The notes under the pieces were generated by a model, which was given only the letters and a program-made list of their open reading frames with translations, did no database searches and was not told the origin of the DNA. A stretch of 45,621 bases of DNA from Carex sylvatica (Eukaryota > Streptophyta > Magnoliopsida > Poales > Cyperaceae), in assembly GCA_964058845.1 (NCBI GenBank), contig CAXKVR010000489.1, positions 1 through 45,621 on the forward strand. Direction: 5' to 3'. The number at the start of each line of letters is the position of its first letter. Within the stretch, counting starts at the first letter, position 1. Of this stretch, positions 13,672 through 24,247 are shown one piece after another. Both the position numbers and the translations under genes were made by a program.

Positions 13672-14001
13672 ATGGCAACGCTACAGAGATCAGCTACAAC
13701 ATTTAGGCGTTCAGGCTCGTCAGGCATGGTATGGGACGAAAAGTTTCTTGCTCGAGAATTCGAACTCAAAAAAATCAGGGAAGAATCAGAATGTGCAGAG
13801 AAAGATGAGATTGAAGTAGCAAAGGATTCAAACCACTCCAGATCCAGCAGCATCGGCCGAGTGGGGTCCTTCGACAGGTTACTGTCTAGCAGGAATCAAA
13901 GTACGAAAGAGGCACGGAAAAAACCGTCAGGACCGTTTGGTTGCCTTCGTTTACCTTCAGTTAAAGAAAGGGAATCTCGTAAAACTAAAACAGCAAAATA
14001 A
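13672..14001 (+). CDS. Small MAPK-substrate (MASS/At1g80180-like) family protein
   Basis: Intronless frame of 109 residues. The N-terminal block LQRSATTFRRSGSSGMVWDE matches the hallmark of the plant family that includes MASS1-3 (At1g80180, At1g15400, At5g20100), small MAPK substrates linked to stomatal development. A serine cluster RSSSIGRVGSFD follows, then a C-terminal GPFGCLRLPSV resembling the family's glycine/cysteine tail. I chose the ATG at 13672 because the homology begins there; the frame runs open upstream only through a TTG. It has no Ser-Pro or Thr-Pro dipeptide, so the usual MAPK target site is missing; the member may be a divergent paralogue. Family membership is inferred from the N-terminal block. 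Confidence 0.68.
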   Translation: MATLQRSATTFRRSGSSGMVWDEKFLAREFELKKIREESECAEKDEIEVAKDSNHSRSSSIGRVGSFDRLLSSRNQSTKEARKKPSGPFGCLRLPSVKERESRKTKTAK

Positions 14002-14217
14002 AATGAGACAATTTGTGCTTTTTTTTGGGGTAATATTAATTTTGTCTGTGTTGTGTGTTTCCAGTACTTCCCCTGTTAATCCTTTCGGTGTTACTTTTTG
14101 TGCTTCCTTGAAAAAAAGAATCTGGAACAGGGTGACCTTGCAAAGTTTTAAATGTTTGAAGAAAGATGGAAGATGGTCTAACAGAGATGTAAAATATATG
14201 TCATATGGTTTTGGAGG

Positions 14218-15024
14218 GGCACGGGTAGGACTGGCAAAAAAAGCTCGTGGCTCGTGGTCTGCTTGGTATTCGCCCGTGACTCGATCAATAACAGCTCGTT
14301 CGTTAGTGAATTGAGTTAAAATTAGCTCGCTCGCTACATACTCGAGCCAAAATTAATGAGTTTGAGTTTGGCTTAGCTCGGCACGAGCCAACTCGATCGT
14401 TAACGAGCTAGTTAATATATATAGTTTAATAGTTTAATCGGATCCGTTAACTTTAGATTGGGGATATTATGGTTTGTGGATGTTATAGCCAGTGTTATGG
14501 CAATTGCACTTTGGACTGTGTTTAAGTTGATTGGTAATTTTGTATGAAATATGTGTGAATTAATTATAAGTAATTAAGTTAATTTGTATGAATTTGTTTA
14601 ATTTGGTATGCATGAATTTATTCTGTGAATATGTTTGTATGAATTTAGGATTTTGATATATTTGTATGTGTGAATTTAGCTGTAAACTTAATTTATAGTA
14701 GTTGATTTACTTAATTACAATTGAATTAAGAATATTCCTCAGTAATTAGTCATATAAATATTATTTTGTTTTAGCCATAATTGATAAGATGTGTTATCAA
14801 AATTTAAGATATAGTAGGAAAGAAAATATATAAATTTATAAATCTGTCAAGCTAGTAACGAGCTAGCTCGGCTCGCTCGGACAAGCCACGAGTCGGTCTT
14901 GAACAATAATTTTAACTCGGAACCTAAAATCCAAACTCGCTCGCTCAGCTTGATATACCAACAAGCCGAGTACGAGTGTGGCCTAGCTCGCTCGTTAACA
15001 GCTCGTTGCCACCCTAGGCACGGG
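14218..15024. mobile_element. Non-autonomous hAT-type DNA transposon with target duplication
   Basis: The element spans 14226-15016. Its termini are inverted: TAGGACTGGCAA on the left, and TAGGGTGGCAA when the right end is read inward, the usual hAT pattern. It is flanked by a perfect 8-bp direct repeat GGCACGGG at 14218-14225 and 15017-15024, the size hAT transposases make. Both subterminal regions are dense in GCTCG/CGAGC motifs, while the middle is AT-rich. No transposase frame is present in 791 bp, so it depends on a partner in trans. It lies about 220 bp after the stop codon of the MASS-like gene, probably in or near its 3' UTR. Confidence 0.85.
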
Positions 15025-16255
15025 TGTATATATAGTTAATCCTTGAATTTATGTTAAGAGAAATTCTCTTTGATTCAATGTTTTTATTTATTACAGTGAA
15101 CTCATTTTTTTCTATAAAATTACATAAATAGAATTGCATTTAGGATTTTTTTGGTTGTGTTAATTGGATGCAGTACTTGTGTGCCAAGTCCTTCATTTAA
15201 TTATAAAAAAAAAAATCTTTATTTTTTTGATGATTGATGATTGATGATTGATGAATGATGATACGATCGACGTAAAGAATGATCCATTCTTTTATATCTC
15301 CATTCTTATATTAAGTGTCTTGATCCACCAACAAGATGTGATTAAAATATAAAATTTTAGATTGAATATTAGCTCTTTAATCAAATAATCTGTCTTTTTT
15401 TTTTTTTTTTTTTTTCTGATTCTATGCATCTTTCTGATTATTTTACATGTAGAAGTTCAAATTTAATTAGACACGTGCTCATATCCATCGGGAGAAGAGA
15501 AAGTTAACGATAATAAGTCTAATCATTATCTCTCTTGTCTATCGGCACCTTCTCTTGCTTCATCATTATTGGGAGAACTAAGAACAGTTAGCGGCAATAG
15601 CTCTAGTCGTCGGCTCTCATCTCTCTTAATTTGCACTCCTACCACCGCAGCATCATGTCTTCTCCGCCCGCAACCCAATAGAAAAAAGAAGAAAAATAAA
15701 ATGTTTCATTTCCTTTGGTCACTAGCCAGCCAATACTGAAAGTTATCGGTGTCTACCACTAAATGATATTGTTTATTTCTTTTGTTGTTTTAGTTATTTG
15801 TGTTGTTAGATGTTGATGTTTAGATGTGGATGTTTTTTAGATGTTGATGTATTTTGGATGATGCTTTGGATGTAGAACGATGGATGTATTTTACGTTTAA
15901 ATTAATAAAAATTATACTTGACAGCCATTGTCAAGGTTTAAAAAAAAAAATTAGACACGTGTTCGCCACATTCAAATTGTATTATCTTTCTAATTGGTCC
16001 TAATTTTTTTTCTTTTTTAAATATTATTTCTTTTTCTTTCAATTTTTCTTTTCTTTTTTTCTCTAATTGGTTCTGATTTTTTTCGTCTTTTTTTTCCTTT
16101 TTTTAAGATCTTGTAACATTCAAGTTGTATTATCTTTCAAATTGCATTATTTAAGAATTTTTTTTCTTTTTTAAATATTATTTATTATGTAATATGTTAT
16201 TTTATATGAACTTTTTTATGAAACTATGTTAAAAGGATTAAATATATATATATAG
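15025..16255. other. AT-rich spacer with simple repeats
   Basis: Contains a long poly-T (about 15396-15416), a TTGATGA repeat at 15226-15262 and several poly-T/CT tracts. No gene or transposon boundary is recognised. Confidence 0.55.
15226..15262. repeat. (TTGATGA)n short tandem repeat
   Basis: Four to five imperfect 7-bp units of TTGATGA occur in tandem. No function is apparent. Confidence 0.75.
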
Positions 16256-16674
16256 AGTGGCTAATGTGCATTCGGAAGCATATGGCTCGAGGTGCTTACG
16301 GTCTAAATTTGAAATTTCAAAACTCCAAAAATCGATCCGAACCGTTCATCTTGTTCTCCATATTAATATCTGCTTGGAGACCAAATTTTATATTTTTCTG
16401 AATTTGTTTACTATTTATTAAGTATTTTACAAAATTGTTGATCCAACGGTGGCTGCTGATTTTACTGTTTTGTTAAGCCACCGTTGGATCAACAATTTTG
16501 TAAAATACTTAATAAATAGTAAAAACATTTAGAAAAATGTAAAATTTGGTCTCCAAGTAGATATTAATATGGAGAACAAGATGAACGGTTTAGATCAACT
16601 TTTGGAGTTTTGATATTTTAAATTTGGACTGTAAGCATTTCGAACTATATGCTTCCGAAAGCATATTAGCCACA
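16256..16674. mobile_element. Foldback MITE with ~200-bp inverted arms
   Basis: Left arm 16256-16454 and right arm 16476-16674 are near-perfect reverse complements separated by a loop of about 21 bp. The outer ends read GTGGCTAATGTGCATTCGG and, inverted, GTGGCTAATATGCTTTCGG. The inner ends are GATCCAACGGTGGCT and AGCCACCGTTGGATC. The arms differ by scattered substitutions, so the element is not brand new. It sits in (TA)n sequence, which hides the target duplication, so I cannot assign the superfamily; long arms suggest a Mutator-like or other foldback type. The transcript would fold into a long hairpin. Confidence 0.85.
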
Positions 16675-17285
16675 CACTCTCTCTCTATATATATTATTTA
16701 AAAAACGCTATTTATATGTAAATGTAGATGTCATTTAATATATCTTGCAAAAACAAAAGAAGACTCAGTTTCTCATTTTTATTTGTTTTCAGAAAAACAA
16801 ATAAAAGACGGGAAGAGTAAATAAAGTATTTAATTTGAAAAGTAAAACGTTAAGTCAGATGATTGAAATATAAATTAATAAAATATGCATATAGCACGTA
16901 TTAGAATACCTTAATTTTCAATGTACAGCCTCAGATATGTTTCGCTGACATGAAATGGCGTCATTAGATTGCGCGATCCGTCGGATCTATATCTCACATA
17001 TCTCATGGCTAAAGAGAGTTGTTGCTCTTTTTTCTTTTTTCTTTTTACCTGTTCCTCGTTGTCACCGCCTAAATCTTACTAGACTATTCTATTTTCATTC
17101 CGTCCCACATCGTCCCTCTTCTACTCTTAGACCGAGCCAAACCATTTCTCTCCTCGCTCATTGCTCTGTCGCCTTCCTCTCCTTCTCCTCTCTCCGTCGA
17201 ACCCTTCGCACCATCCCCAATTTCGACTCTCAGTCGTTCCGCCTCTCATCCTATCATCCCCCCCGCTAAATTCTACCTCTTCCAG
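16675..17285. other. Spacer with CT-rich leader-like stretch
   Basis: The first part is AT-rich without features. Bases 17090-17270 are strongly CT-rich and look like a promoter-proximal leader of a transcription unit reading right. A 104-codon frame at 16955-17269 is a low-complexity product of this composition and is not called as a gene. Confidence 0.4.
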
Positions 17286-17378
17286 AAAATAAAAAAGGAT
17301 GTGAAAGAATTCAAGCTTGAAGTTCAAGAGGCTCGCCATAATGCAAATTCGACACTTGATGCGCTAGTACCGTATTGA
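17286..17378 (+). other. Exon-like frame, unrecognised (KIKKDVKEFKLEVQEARHNA...)
   Basis: Directly after a TTCCAG, a frame of 30 codons encodes a charged, helix-like peptide starting KIKKDVKEFKLEVQEARHNA and reaching NSTLDALVPY before a stop. Codon use looks coding-like and a GTACCG donor could end it after LDAL. I do not recognise the family and could not join it in phase to the downstream pieces. It could be a real small exon, a gene relic or part of a non-coding transcript. Confidence 0.25.
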
Positions 17379-18685
17379 TTTTCTTGAGATTCTTTCTATT
17401 ACTTCATTTTTAAAAAATGCCAATTATTCGGTTAAATTGTGGTGCCTCCATTTTCGTTTTTGGGAAAGTTCTTTGGTCTGATTTTGCTAAATTTCAGTGC
17501 TTTGTAGCACTGTCTTGTCAGTAGATTGTTTTGAGGCATTGGCTTTTACCAAATTCGATCAATGAATTATATATTTGGCACTATTCCAAACAATACTATT
17601 TGATTTTTAATTTGGATCATTCGTACGGTCTATTTGCTTTTGACCTACCGAGCTTCATGTTTTAAGAAGAACACCCCGTTCAATGGTATACCAGGTATTC
17701 CAAAAAAATTCCATCGAGTACTTTTGAATTTCTAGTAAAAATGGATGATGGAGAATTAGATATGTCAAGCCAGCTACAGTTACCCAACCTTACATTTCAT
17801 TTGAGGTTCTTTGTTTTCATAACCTTACACAACCTTATTCTTTCTTTGAATAAATTCTCTGATCTGGATGTCCCTCTATTTGTTGATTTGTCCATAAATA
17901 CCTATCATATATTTATGAATGAAAAGAGGTGATGATGATTGAAAGTATAGATATGATGGGACTATTTGGTGAGCTATAATCCTACAAGGCCCTTTCATTC
18001 TTTGCTCCTCAGCTAAAATCAGGTTTTAGTAGCAGCTTTATTAGATGTAATTGCTTTCATCCGCTAGTAGGATCTGATGCAAAATTGCTTTCATGCTTTC
18101 ACCTCTATAGCTGTTTCTGAACCCCAAATATGAATTTGATTTGAGTGAGAGAAGGAAAAGAAGAGAGAGATTAAATAAACATGATGGAACAATGGCGAAT
18201 CTGAGCCTTATTCTCTTTCTGCCTTGGTCACCAATTTTTTTTCCTTAAACATATATTCTACAGCTGGCTGTTGATGACCTTTTAGGATTCAGATTGTCAG
18301 TCTATTTGAATATGAAAATACCAGCTCCTTAAATCCTTCTGTGAGAAATGACACCCAACATGGTAATAAACACAAAACGTGGCCCGGTTGTGATCCGTTA
18401 ATCTGATCAATATAAGTTGGATATATGCAGCATGAGAGAATTATGTATTGTTTTAGGGTTTAATATGGTAACAGTTATGTACTTCTATTGAATTAGGTTT
18501 ACAAATGAGGGTAAAATATCAACTATTGTATGTACTGTTCAGGGTTTTCATTTTTCAGAATTGCAATTCACATTATAATATTATCCTTTTGAATTTTTTC
18601 CAATACATGCAGTGAGAAAGAATCATGCCGTGCGACATAGGAAGCATCATTTAAGAATCATAGAGAAAAACCTCAGGCAAGGTCA

Positions 18686-19193
18686 GTGGCAATCTTCTTT
18701 ACTATAATTATTAACTTATTTTTCCTCTTAATTTTACCTCTTTGAATTTCAAATTTAAACATAAATATGATCCAAGAAGAAGCCAATTCATAGTTGAATG
18801 TTAGGCTGAAGGTATAGTGCCACTTGAGCATTCCACAATTAATCCTATGTCAATGTCTTCTTGAAGTATATTTCAGCAACCTACAGTTCTACAAATTTAC
18901 TTTTCTGTCCATCTGGTGAATCAATAATTTTAACTCATTCTTAGTATAGCACTGGTACATTAGCTATACTGGTACATTACCAAAAGCTTTACTGGAAGGA
19001 TATATTAATATGGTAACAGGGTGCAATAGTTAATACTTGAAATATTTACTAGCCATGTGGCAATCTTCATTACTATAATTATTAACTTATTTTCTCCCTT
19101 AATTTTATCTTTTTGAATTTCCAATTTAAACAGAAGCAGGATCCAAGAAGAAGCCAATTCATAATTGAATATCAGGCTAAAGGTACAGTGCCT
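18686..19193. repeat. Local direct duplication of ~137 bp
   Basis: Bases 18686-18822 and 19057-19193 are similar copies in the same orientation, roughly 90% identical by eye. Both start GTGGCAATCTTC and contain ACTATAATTATTAACTTATT and GATCCAAGAAGAAGCCAATT. The copies are 371 bp apart start to start. The second copy could encode KQDPRRSQFIIEYQAK before a GTACAG donor; in the first copy that frame is stopped. This points to a tandem duplication in an intron/exon region of an unrecognised gene. Confidence 0.7.
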
Positions 19194-19695
19194 CCTATGT
19201 TTTTCTCATTTCCCAATCCTCCTACTTTTATTACTATCGAGTTATTTCTTTTGCTTGAATATTTAATAATTACGATTTGAACTGCTAGCTCGAAGCACTG
19301 GTGTAGCAATATTTTGTAAACTGTACTACTATATGGTGGAAAATTAGTACAAGTTACTTTCCAGTTAACTATTTGTACTGTCTCAGTTTTCATAATTATT
19401 GCTCATTCAATTACATAGTTTACAAGTTACTGATCTACTGAAAAGAAAGAATTCTCCAAGTTACTGATCTACTGCAAATTTGATACCTATTTGTATTTTC
19501 TAAAGTTTCAACTTTTATTTCTAAATTTGTTAATTTCCCTCTGATTTATGGCACTTGTACGTGCAGTACTCTCCTGGTAACATCCATTTGATGAAATGTA
19601 TACGGGAGATTGTACTTTCTCCACTCATGCTTTTCTTTTCAATATGTTATGTTAACTAACCTCTACATACATCTTCACGGTTGTTCTCTTGTCAG

Positions 19696-19797
19696 AAGAA
19701 GTGCAAAGCTGTTGCGGATCCCTACATCGATCAAGAGCATCTTAAGATGTTATTTCAGTGTCTCTCTTCAGATCCACTTCGTCATGTTTCGAATTAA
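19696..19797 (+). other. Exon-like frame, unrecognised terminal exon candidate
   Basis: After a TTGTCAG acceptor-like site a frame of 33 codons reads KKCKAVADPYIDQEHLKMLF and continues to DPLRHVSN and a stop at 19795-19797. The composition is coding-like and would suit a last exon. I do not recognise the protein. It may belong with the pieces at 17286 and 18613 in a gene or gene relic, but the phases were not resolved. Confidence 0.3.
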
Positions 19798-20279
19798 TCT
19801 GTGTTTTGTTCGTACAAACTTGATATGATCGACTGTTCTTTTCACTCACGATTTTGCTTGGTTTTTTTTATAGTGAACAAAAGCGCAAAGGGCTTCTTAC
19901 AGACCTTGCTATTAATGTATTTCAATGAAATTTAGTACACATGAGTATGTAATAAATTCTTCATTTGTAGTTTGCCAGTAAAGCAACTCAATAAATTACA
20001 CATCATCCATCTATTCTCAATTAATGTGATATACCAGCTTTATTTGTACTAGGCCAACCTTCTATTGGTAAATGAGTAAATTTTTCTCCATCTGAGGTTT
20101 TTACAATTGCAGTTTTTACAATTGCAGTTTTCCTTTTTTTCCCCTTTGGTACATAATACGTACAAGAAATAAACAGAAGAGTCAGTGTACTGGGATTTGG
20201 CATCTTGCCACTATTTTTTTTTTCTCAATTATCGTTTCAATTTGTAATATTGTTTAGAGAGTTGGTGTATTTAAATTCA

Positions 20280-20380
20280 GGGAAGAGGTTTTTCTCCAAA
20301 GAAGCTTAGAGCGGTGCTTCTTGGTGTAGAGAAAAGAAGGAAGAAGAGGAAGAGGAAATCGAGTCTAAAATCACTTTAAA
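20280..20380 (+). other. Exon-like frame with basic tail, unrecognised
   Basis: After an ATTCAG acceptor-like site a frame reads GRGFSPKKLRAVLLGVEKRR, then a lysine/arginine run, and stops near 20379. It looks like a basic, nuclear-type C-terminal tail. There is no recognised family and no proof of expression. Confidence 0.22.
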
Positions 20381-23300
20381 ATCAGAAATTGATAACAGTA
20401 GTAAGATCTCTTCTCCATCACCGCAAAAAAAAAAAAAATTACAGAGGACGAGAAGAAAATTCTCAGACTTAATTAACTCCAGTAAGGGCTTCTGACCCTA
20501 TACCACCTCCTGGACACCAATGAGATTAAAATGCAAAAAACTCTGTTGTAAATTGGGGTTATCTTTCACTTTAACCTTCATGTTAACCATTGGTGTCCCT
20601 CTTAAAAGAGGCATGGTACTGTACTTCTCTGGGATTTCATAAGGAAATCTATATATCATGTCTTCTTCTACACTTCACTGTATGATCAATTTCAGGGGCA
20701 TAAATGAGATTGACAATTTTCATAATTTTTTAGTCCTTGCAGCATAATCTGGTATCCATGTTTTATACATAAGTGGGCTAATACACAGGAAAAATAAATC
20801 ATTCAGTAAATAACCAAATGAAGGTATGTTTTTCGAGTTAGGCTATGGAACTGTGCATATCGCATATTGGTCCGTACTATGGATCAATATCTCCATTTTT
20901 AGAGTCTAAACCATATGAATATGTACTTGCAGTCTAAATTTTAAATATGTTTATATATTTTTTAATTAGGTTGAAAATCACTACTTTAATGTGTTCACAC
21001 CAATAATTTATTGCAGAAAATTACAATTAGCTGACACAAAAAGAGGTTTGTATGTGCTTGTCGATTGAATGAGCAATTTACAGTAGCCCTTGGAATTTTT
21101 CACAGGTATTTCCCTTCGCTCTTTCTATTCTCTTGGCAATGTGTAGAAAGACCTCTCCTTTTTCATTGTTTACTTCAGCTTCATCTTTGTGCCTGGTATG
21201 GTGTACCAGTACTCCCTGTTTGGGCAGTTGCCTTGCCATAATGTTATAATTTCACAAAAAAAAAAAACAAATGATCCATCTTCAGTTTCAAATTCTAATA
21301 GCCATAAAAGGCCAATGATAACAATGCTGGTATGTCTATTCAACTTAGTTTAGTCCTGCTGAATAAGACTTTTTCTAGATTTTTGAATGATTTTATTAGC
21401 CGCCTCATACTTATTGGAAGGATAGAGGTCATACAATTAACAGAAAGTCAGAGGGTCATTTTGAAAAAAAAATACTCTTATTTATCTTATTAATTTCAGG
21501 GCTTGAAGATCAATTTTTCTATATTACAGTGTGTTAGTTAATTTTTCTTTATTAATCAAGCAATTTAGGCTACTTGCCAACCTATGATTTTGTTTTATAT
21601 ATCCAAAGAACTGGGAAGGCAAGCGGATCATCATCTATACATATACGTTCAAGTAGTCTTTTGTGTTTTAATTGCTCGGTTACTGGCACATACACGTCTT
21701 CAATAATGACCATCAATTTGTACCTTTATTGTGTGTTTACTGGCACATCAATTCTTGACTATGCTGTTGCAAACCTCATCAGTATATTGTTGCTAAAAAC
21801 TATACTTACATTTATTTAGTATACTTGAACTTCGATTTAATTGTTTATTCAGACGATATTTATATAGCCACAATGTATTGTTAATTCATTTTACCAATCT
21901 TAATAGTTTTTCTACTTCAATTTTACTATTGTACTACTCATTGGAAGTAAGGTCAAATTCTAATTTTACACTTATTTTTCAAATTTACATCCTTTTCACA
22001 AAGTGAACCCCATTTTGCAAGTGTTAAACAAGTTACCTTCATTATTAGTATTACCTCATCTGACCAAATGCGAAATTCAGTGCTGCTTATTTGTGCTAGC
22101 TTGCAAGAACCTTATTTTGAGAAAGCGTAAATGAAATAATACTTCTTTATTTACAGGTTTTATGAAGCTTCAATCTCACATACTTTCTGACCCATGAAGG
22201 GAGTGAGTGATGGAACAATGTCGATATAACCTTCATGTCATACCAGCGAACTCACATCTGTATCGGCCCAATATAACCTTGATTTTTCGAAAGATGTGCT
22301 CATTTGTTGATACATTTGTAGAGAAGAACATTTTGGATTTGACTCGCTAAATAATTGATGAATTGGATAAATTTGAAAAATAAAATGATATCCTGCAGTT
22401 CTTGAAGAATATTCCATCGTATATTTCATTTGGAATCAGAATTTGAAAGAAATATAGCTCATATAAATTAATCGACATGTAATTACTACAATAAATTTTA
22501 AAAGAAACCAATGCACCAACTCTATTCCGATTCGGAGGGGAATATCTGCTACAGTAAGTAAGCATAATAATATAATTTTTTTTTTTACCTATGTACACGA
22601 ACATTCATAAAAAAATAGTTGCGGTGGAGCCGCAACAATAATGCACCTAGTGACATCTAAAATTTTAAAAGATGCCGTATCACCGTATCATATCGGACAC
22701 TTTAGTCCAAATCTCCACGAGCGATACGGATTCTCAAATTTACGAGCTGGACCATTAATTAATATTTTCAGCCCAATTTCTGTCTTCAGATCGGACTTAT
22801 ATATGTATTTTGTTGAATTATTTACAGGTATGATACGCCGAATATATATATGTCGTACCGGCCGAAATTTGTATGAAATAATTTATGTGCGCATTCTAGA
22901 AAGAATTAGAATATAAGGAGAAGGAGAAGAATATAATGTCAAATTGTGAATAGAAGAGATCGAATTGCCAAAGAAAGTAGCAAACTCTATATTAATATCT
23001 TATCGTTGTCAAAAAGAAGGGTTCCTCTTTCTAGTTATTATGTTATATTATATATATTTGTAAGCCCATTGAATTCCCTAGTTCGTAGAGATAATGTCAG
23101 TATCTTGATTTGGTGAAGTTGGATTAGTGTGAGCCATTACATATTTTATTTGTTTATCTATTATTTTGCTACTTGAAAAAATAAACAATGCCATCACGAG
23201 GAAAATTGAAGTATGAAACAGACGTCATACAGAATATTCCACAAGGACCAGAACTGAATCTTTGGTCAGAAATTACTCCCAAGTAACTTCAAAGAATTAA

Positions 23301-23559
23301 ATTGTGCTTGAATATGCCTACGGGCTTGATTAGTTGATTAAAAAAAAATTGTGGTTGAATATTATAATATTTGGTTGAAATAATTTTTACACATCCAGCT
23401 ATCATTGCTTGTGAAATTTAAGACCGGACTTGGAGCTGTACTGGTGGGTGTTATTTAATAATAAGTTTGTTTGACGAGGTTGAGATACTGAATTAGTGAT
23501 TAGTATATATTATAACTACAGGGACTATATTGTAAAACAATAATTACGGAGGAAAGGAA
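20381..23559. other. Intergenic region without recognised gene
   Basis: About 3.2 kb of AT-rich DNA with poly-A/T runs and no frame resembling a known protein. The 91-codon frame at 22641-22916 has no family features. A GACGTC palindrome (C-box type) is at 23221-23226, about 1 kb upstream of HY5. Confidence 0.5.
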
Positions 23560-24180
23560 GTGGGGATGTGAGACGGATCCAACGGCCGGTGTGCAACCCA
23601 CATCTGAGTGTATATACCTTCATACGGATGAATTCGTATCATCTGAGATATCTCAAAATTTGCGTAACTTTATGGAAACTCTCAACCGTTTAAATATGTT
23701 TTGCACGAATCTCAAAGCACACATAGTACTGACCCAGTGACCCTACATCACCCAACGAATATGCACCGGATACGTCGGTCACGCAAAAGTTGGAGATATC
23801 TCGGAGGATACGCACTCCATTCGGATGGGGCTCTAAATGTATGGAGTCCGCATCGTCTGCATTAACTCAAAAGAGCATCTTTTCAGTTAATAGATATCGA
23901 CCGTCCGATTGAAACGGAGCCCATCCGGCCTTCGCCTAAAACATAGGGATTCATCAATGTTAGTGCGGATTTAATTCGCACGAACTTAAAGCTGATCGGA
24001 CAGTCTAGATGTATTAACTCAAAATATTCCTTTTTAAGTTAATGTAGAGGATACGAATTCAAATATATGAATCTGGTGAGAACACGCTAACGCTTTGGGA
24101 ACCGTTCAATCCAATCCTATCGGACAGTCGAGATTGAAACTTGTCTACCTTCTCATTCTAATCTCCTTTTTGCTAACACC
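23560..24180. promoter_or_regulatory. HY5 upstream region with repeat-like inverted motifs
   Basis: This stretch has more GC than its surroundings. It holds two imperfect hairpins starting and ending TTAACT/AGTTAA (23872-23890 and 24014-24042), and copies in both orientations of a CGGACAGTC/GACCGTCCG-type motif near 23900, 24000 and 24120. ACGT-core motifs occur near 23772. It may be an old transposon that now supplies part of the HY5 promoter; function is inferred. Confidence 0.35.
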
Positions 24181-24191
24181 ACCTTTTCTCC

Positions 24192-24193
<2 letters not shown>

Positions 24194-24223
<30 letters not shown>
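24194..24223. repeat. (CT)n microsatellite in the HY5 5' leader
   Basis: About 15 uninterrupted CT units end 25 bp before the HY5 start codon. They are probably transcribed as part of the 5' UTR. Confidence 0.85.
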
Positions 24224-24228
<5 letters not shown>

Positions 24229-24247
24229 CTCTGCCTAAGGAATAAGG

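Noticed and set aside
1882..14001. Gene cluster or pathway unit linking reductase, COG2 and MASS-like genes
   Set aside because: Functions are unrelated and orientations mixed; ordinary gene order.
13937..14314. 125-codon frame overlapping the end of the MASS-like gene
   Set aside because: It is in another frame over the gene's 3' end and runs into the hAT element. No family resemblance.
16955..17269. 104-codon frame
   Set aside because: Product of a CT-rich tract giving serine/arginine/proline-rich residues; no conserved motif.
22641..22916. 91-codon frame
   Set aside because: No recognisable domain, biased AT-rich codon use and no splice context.
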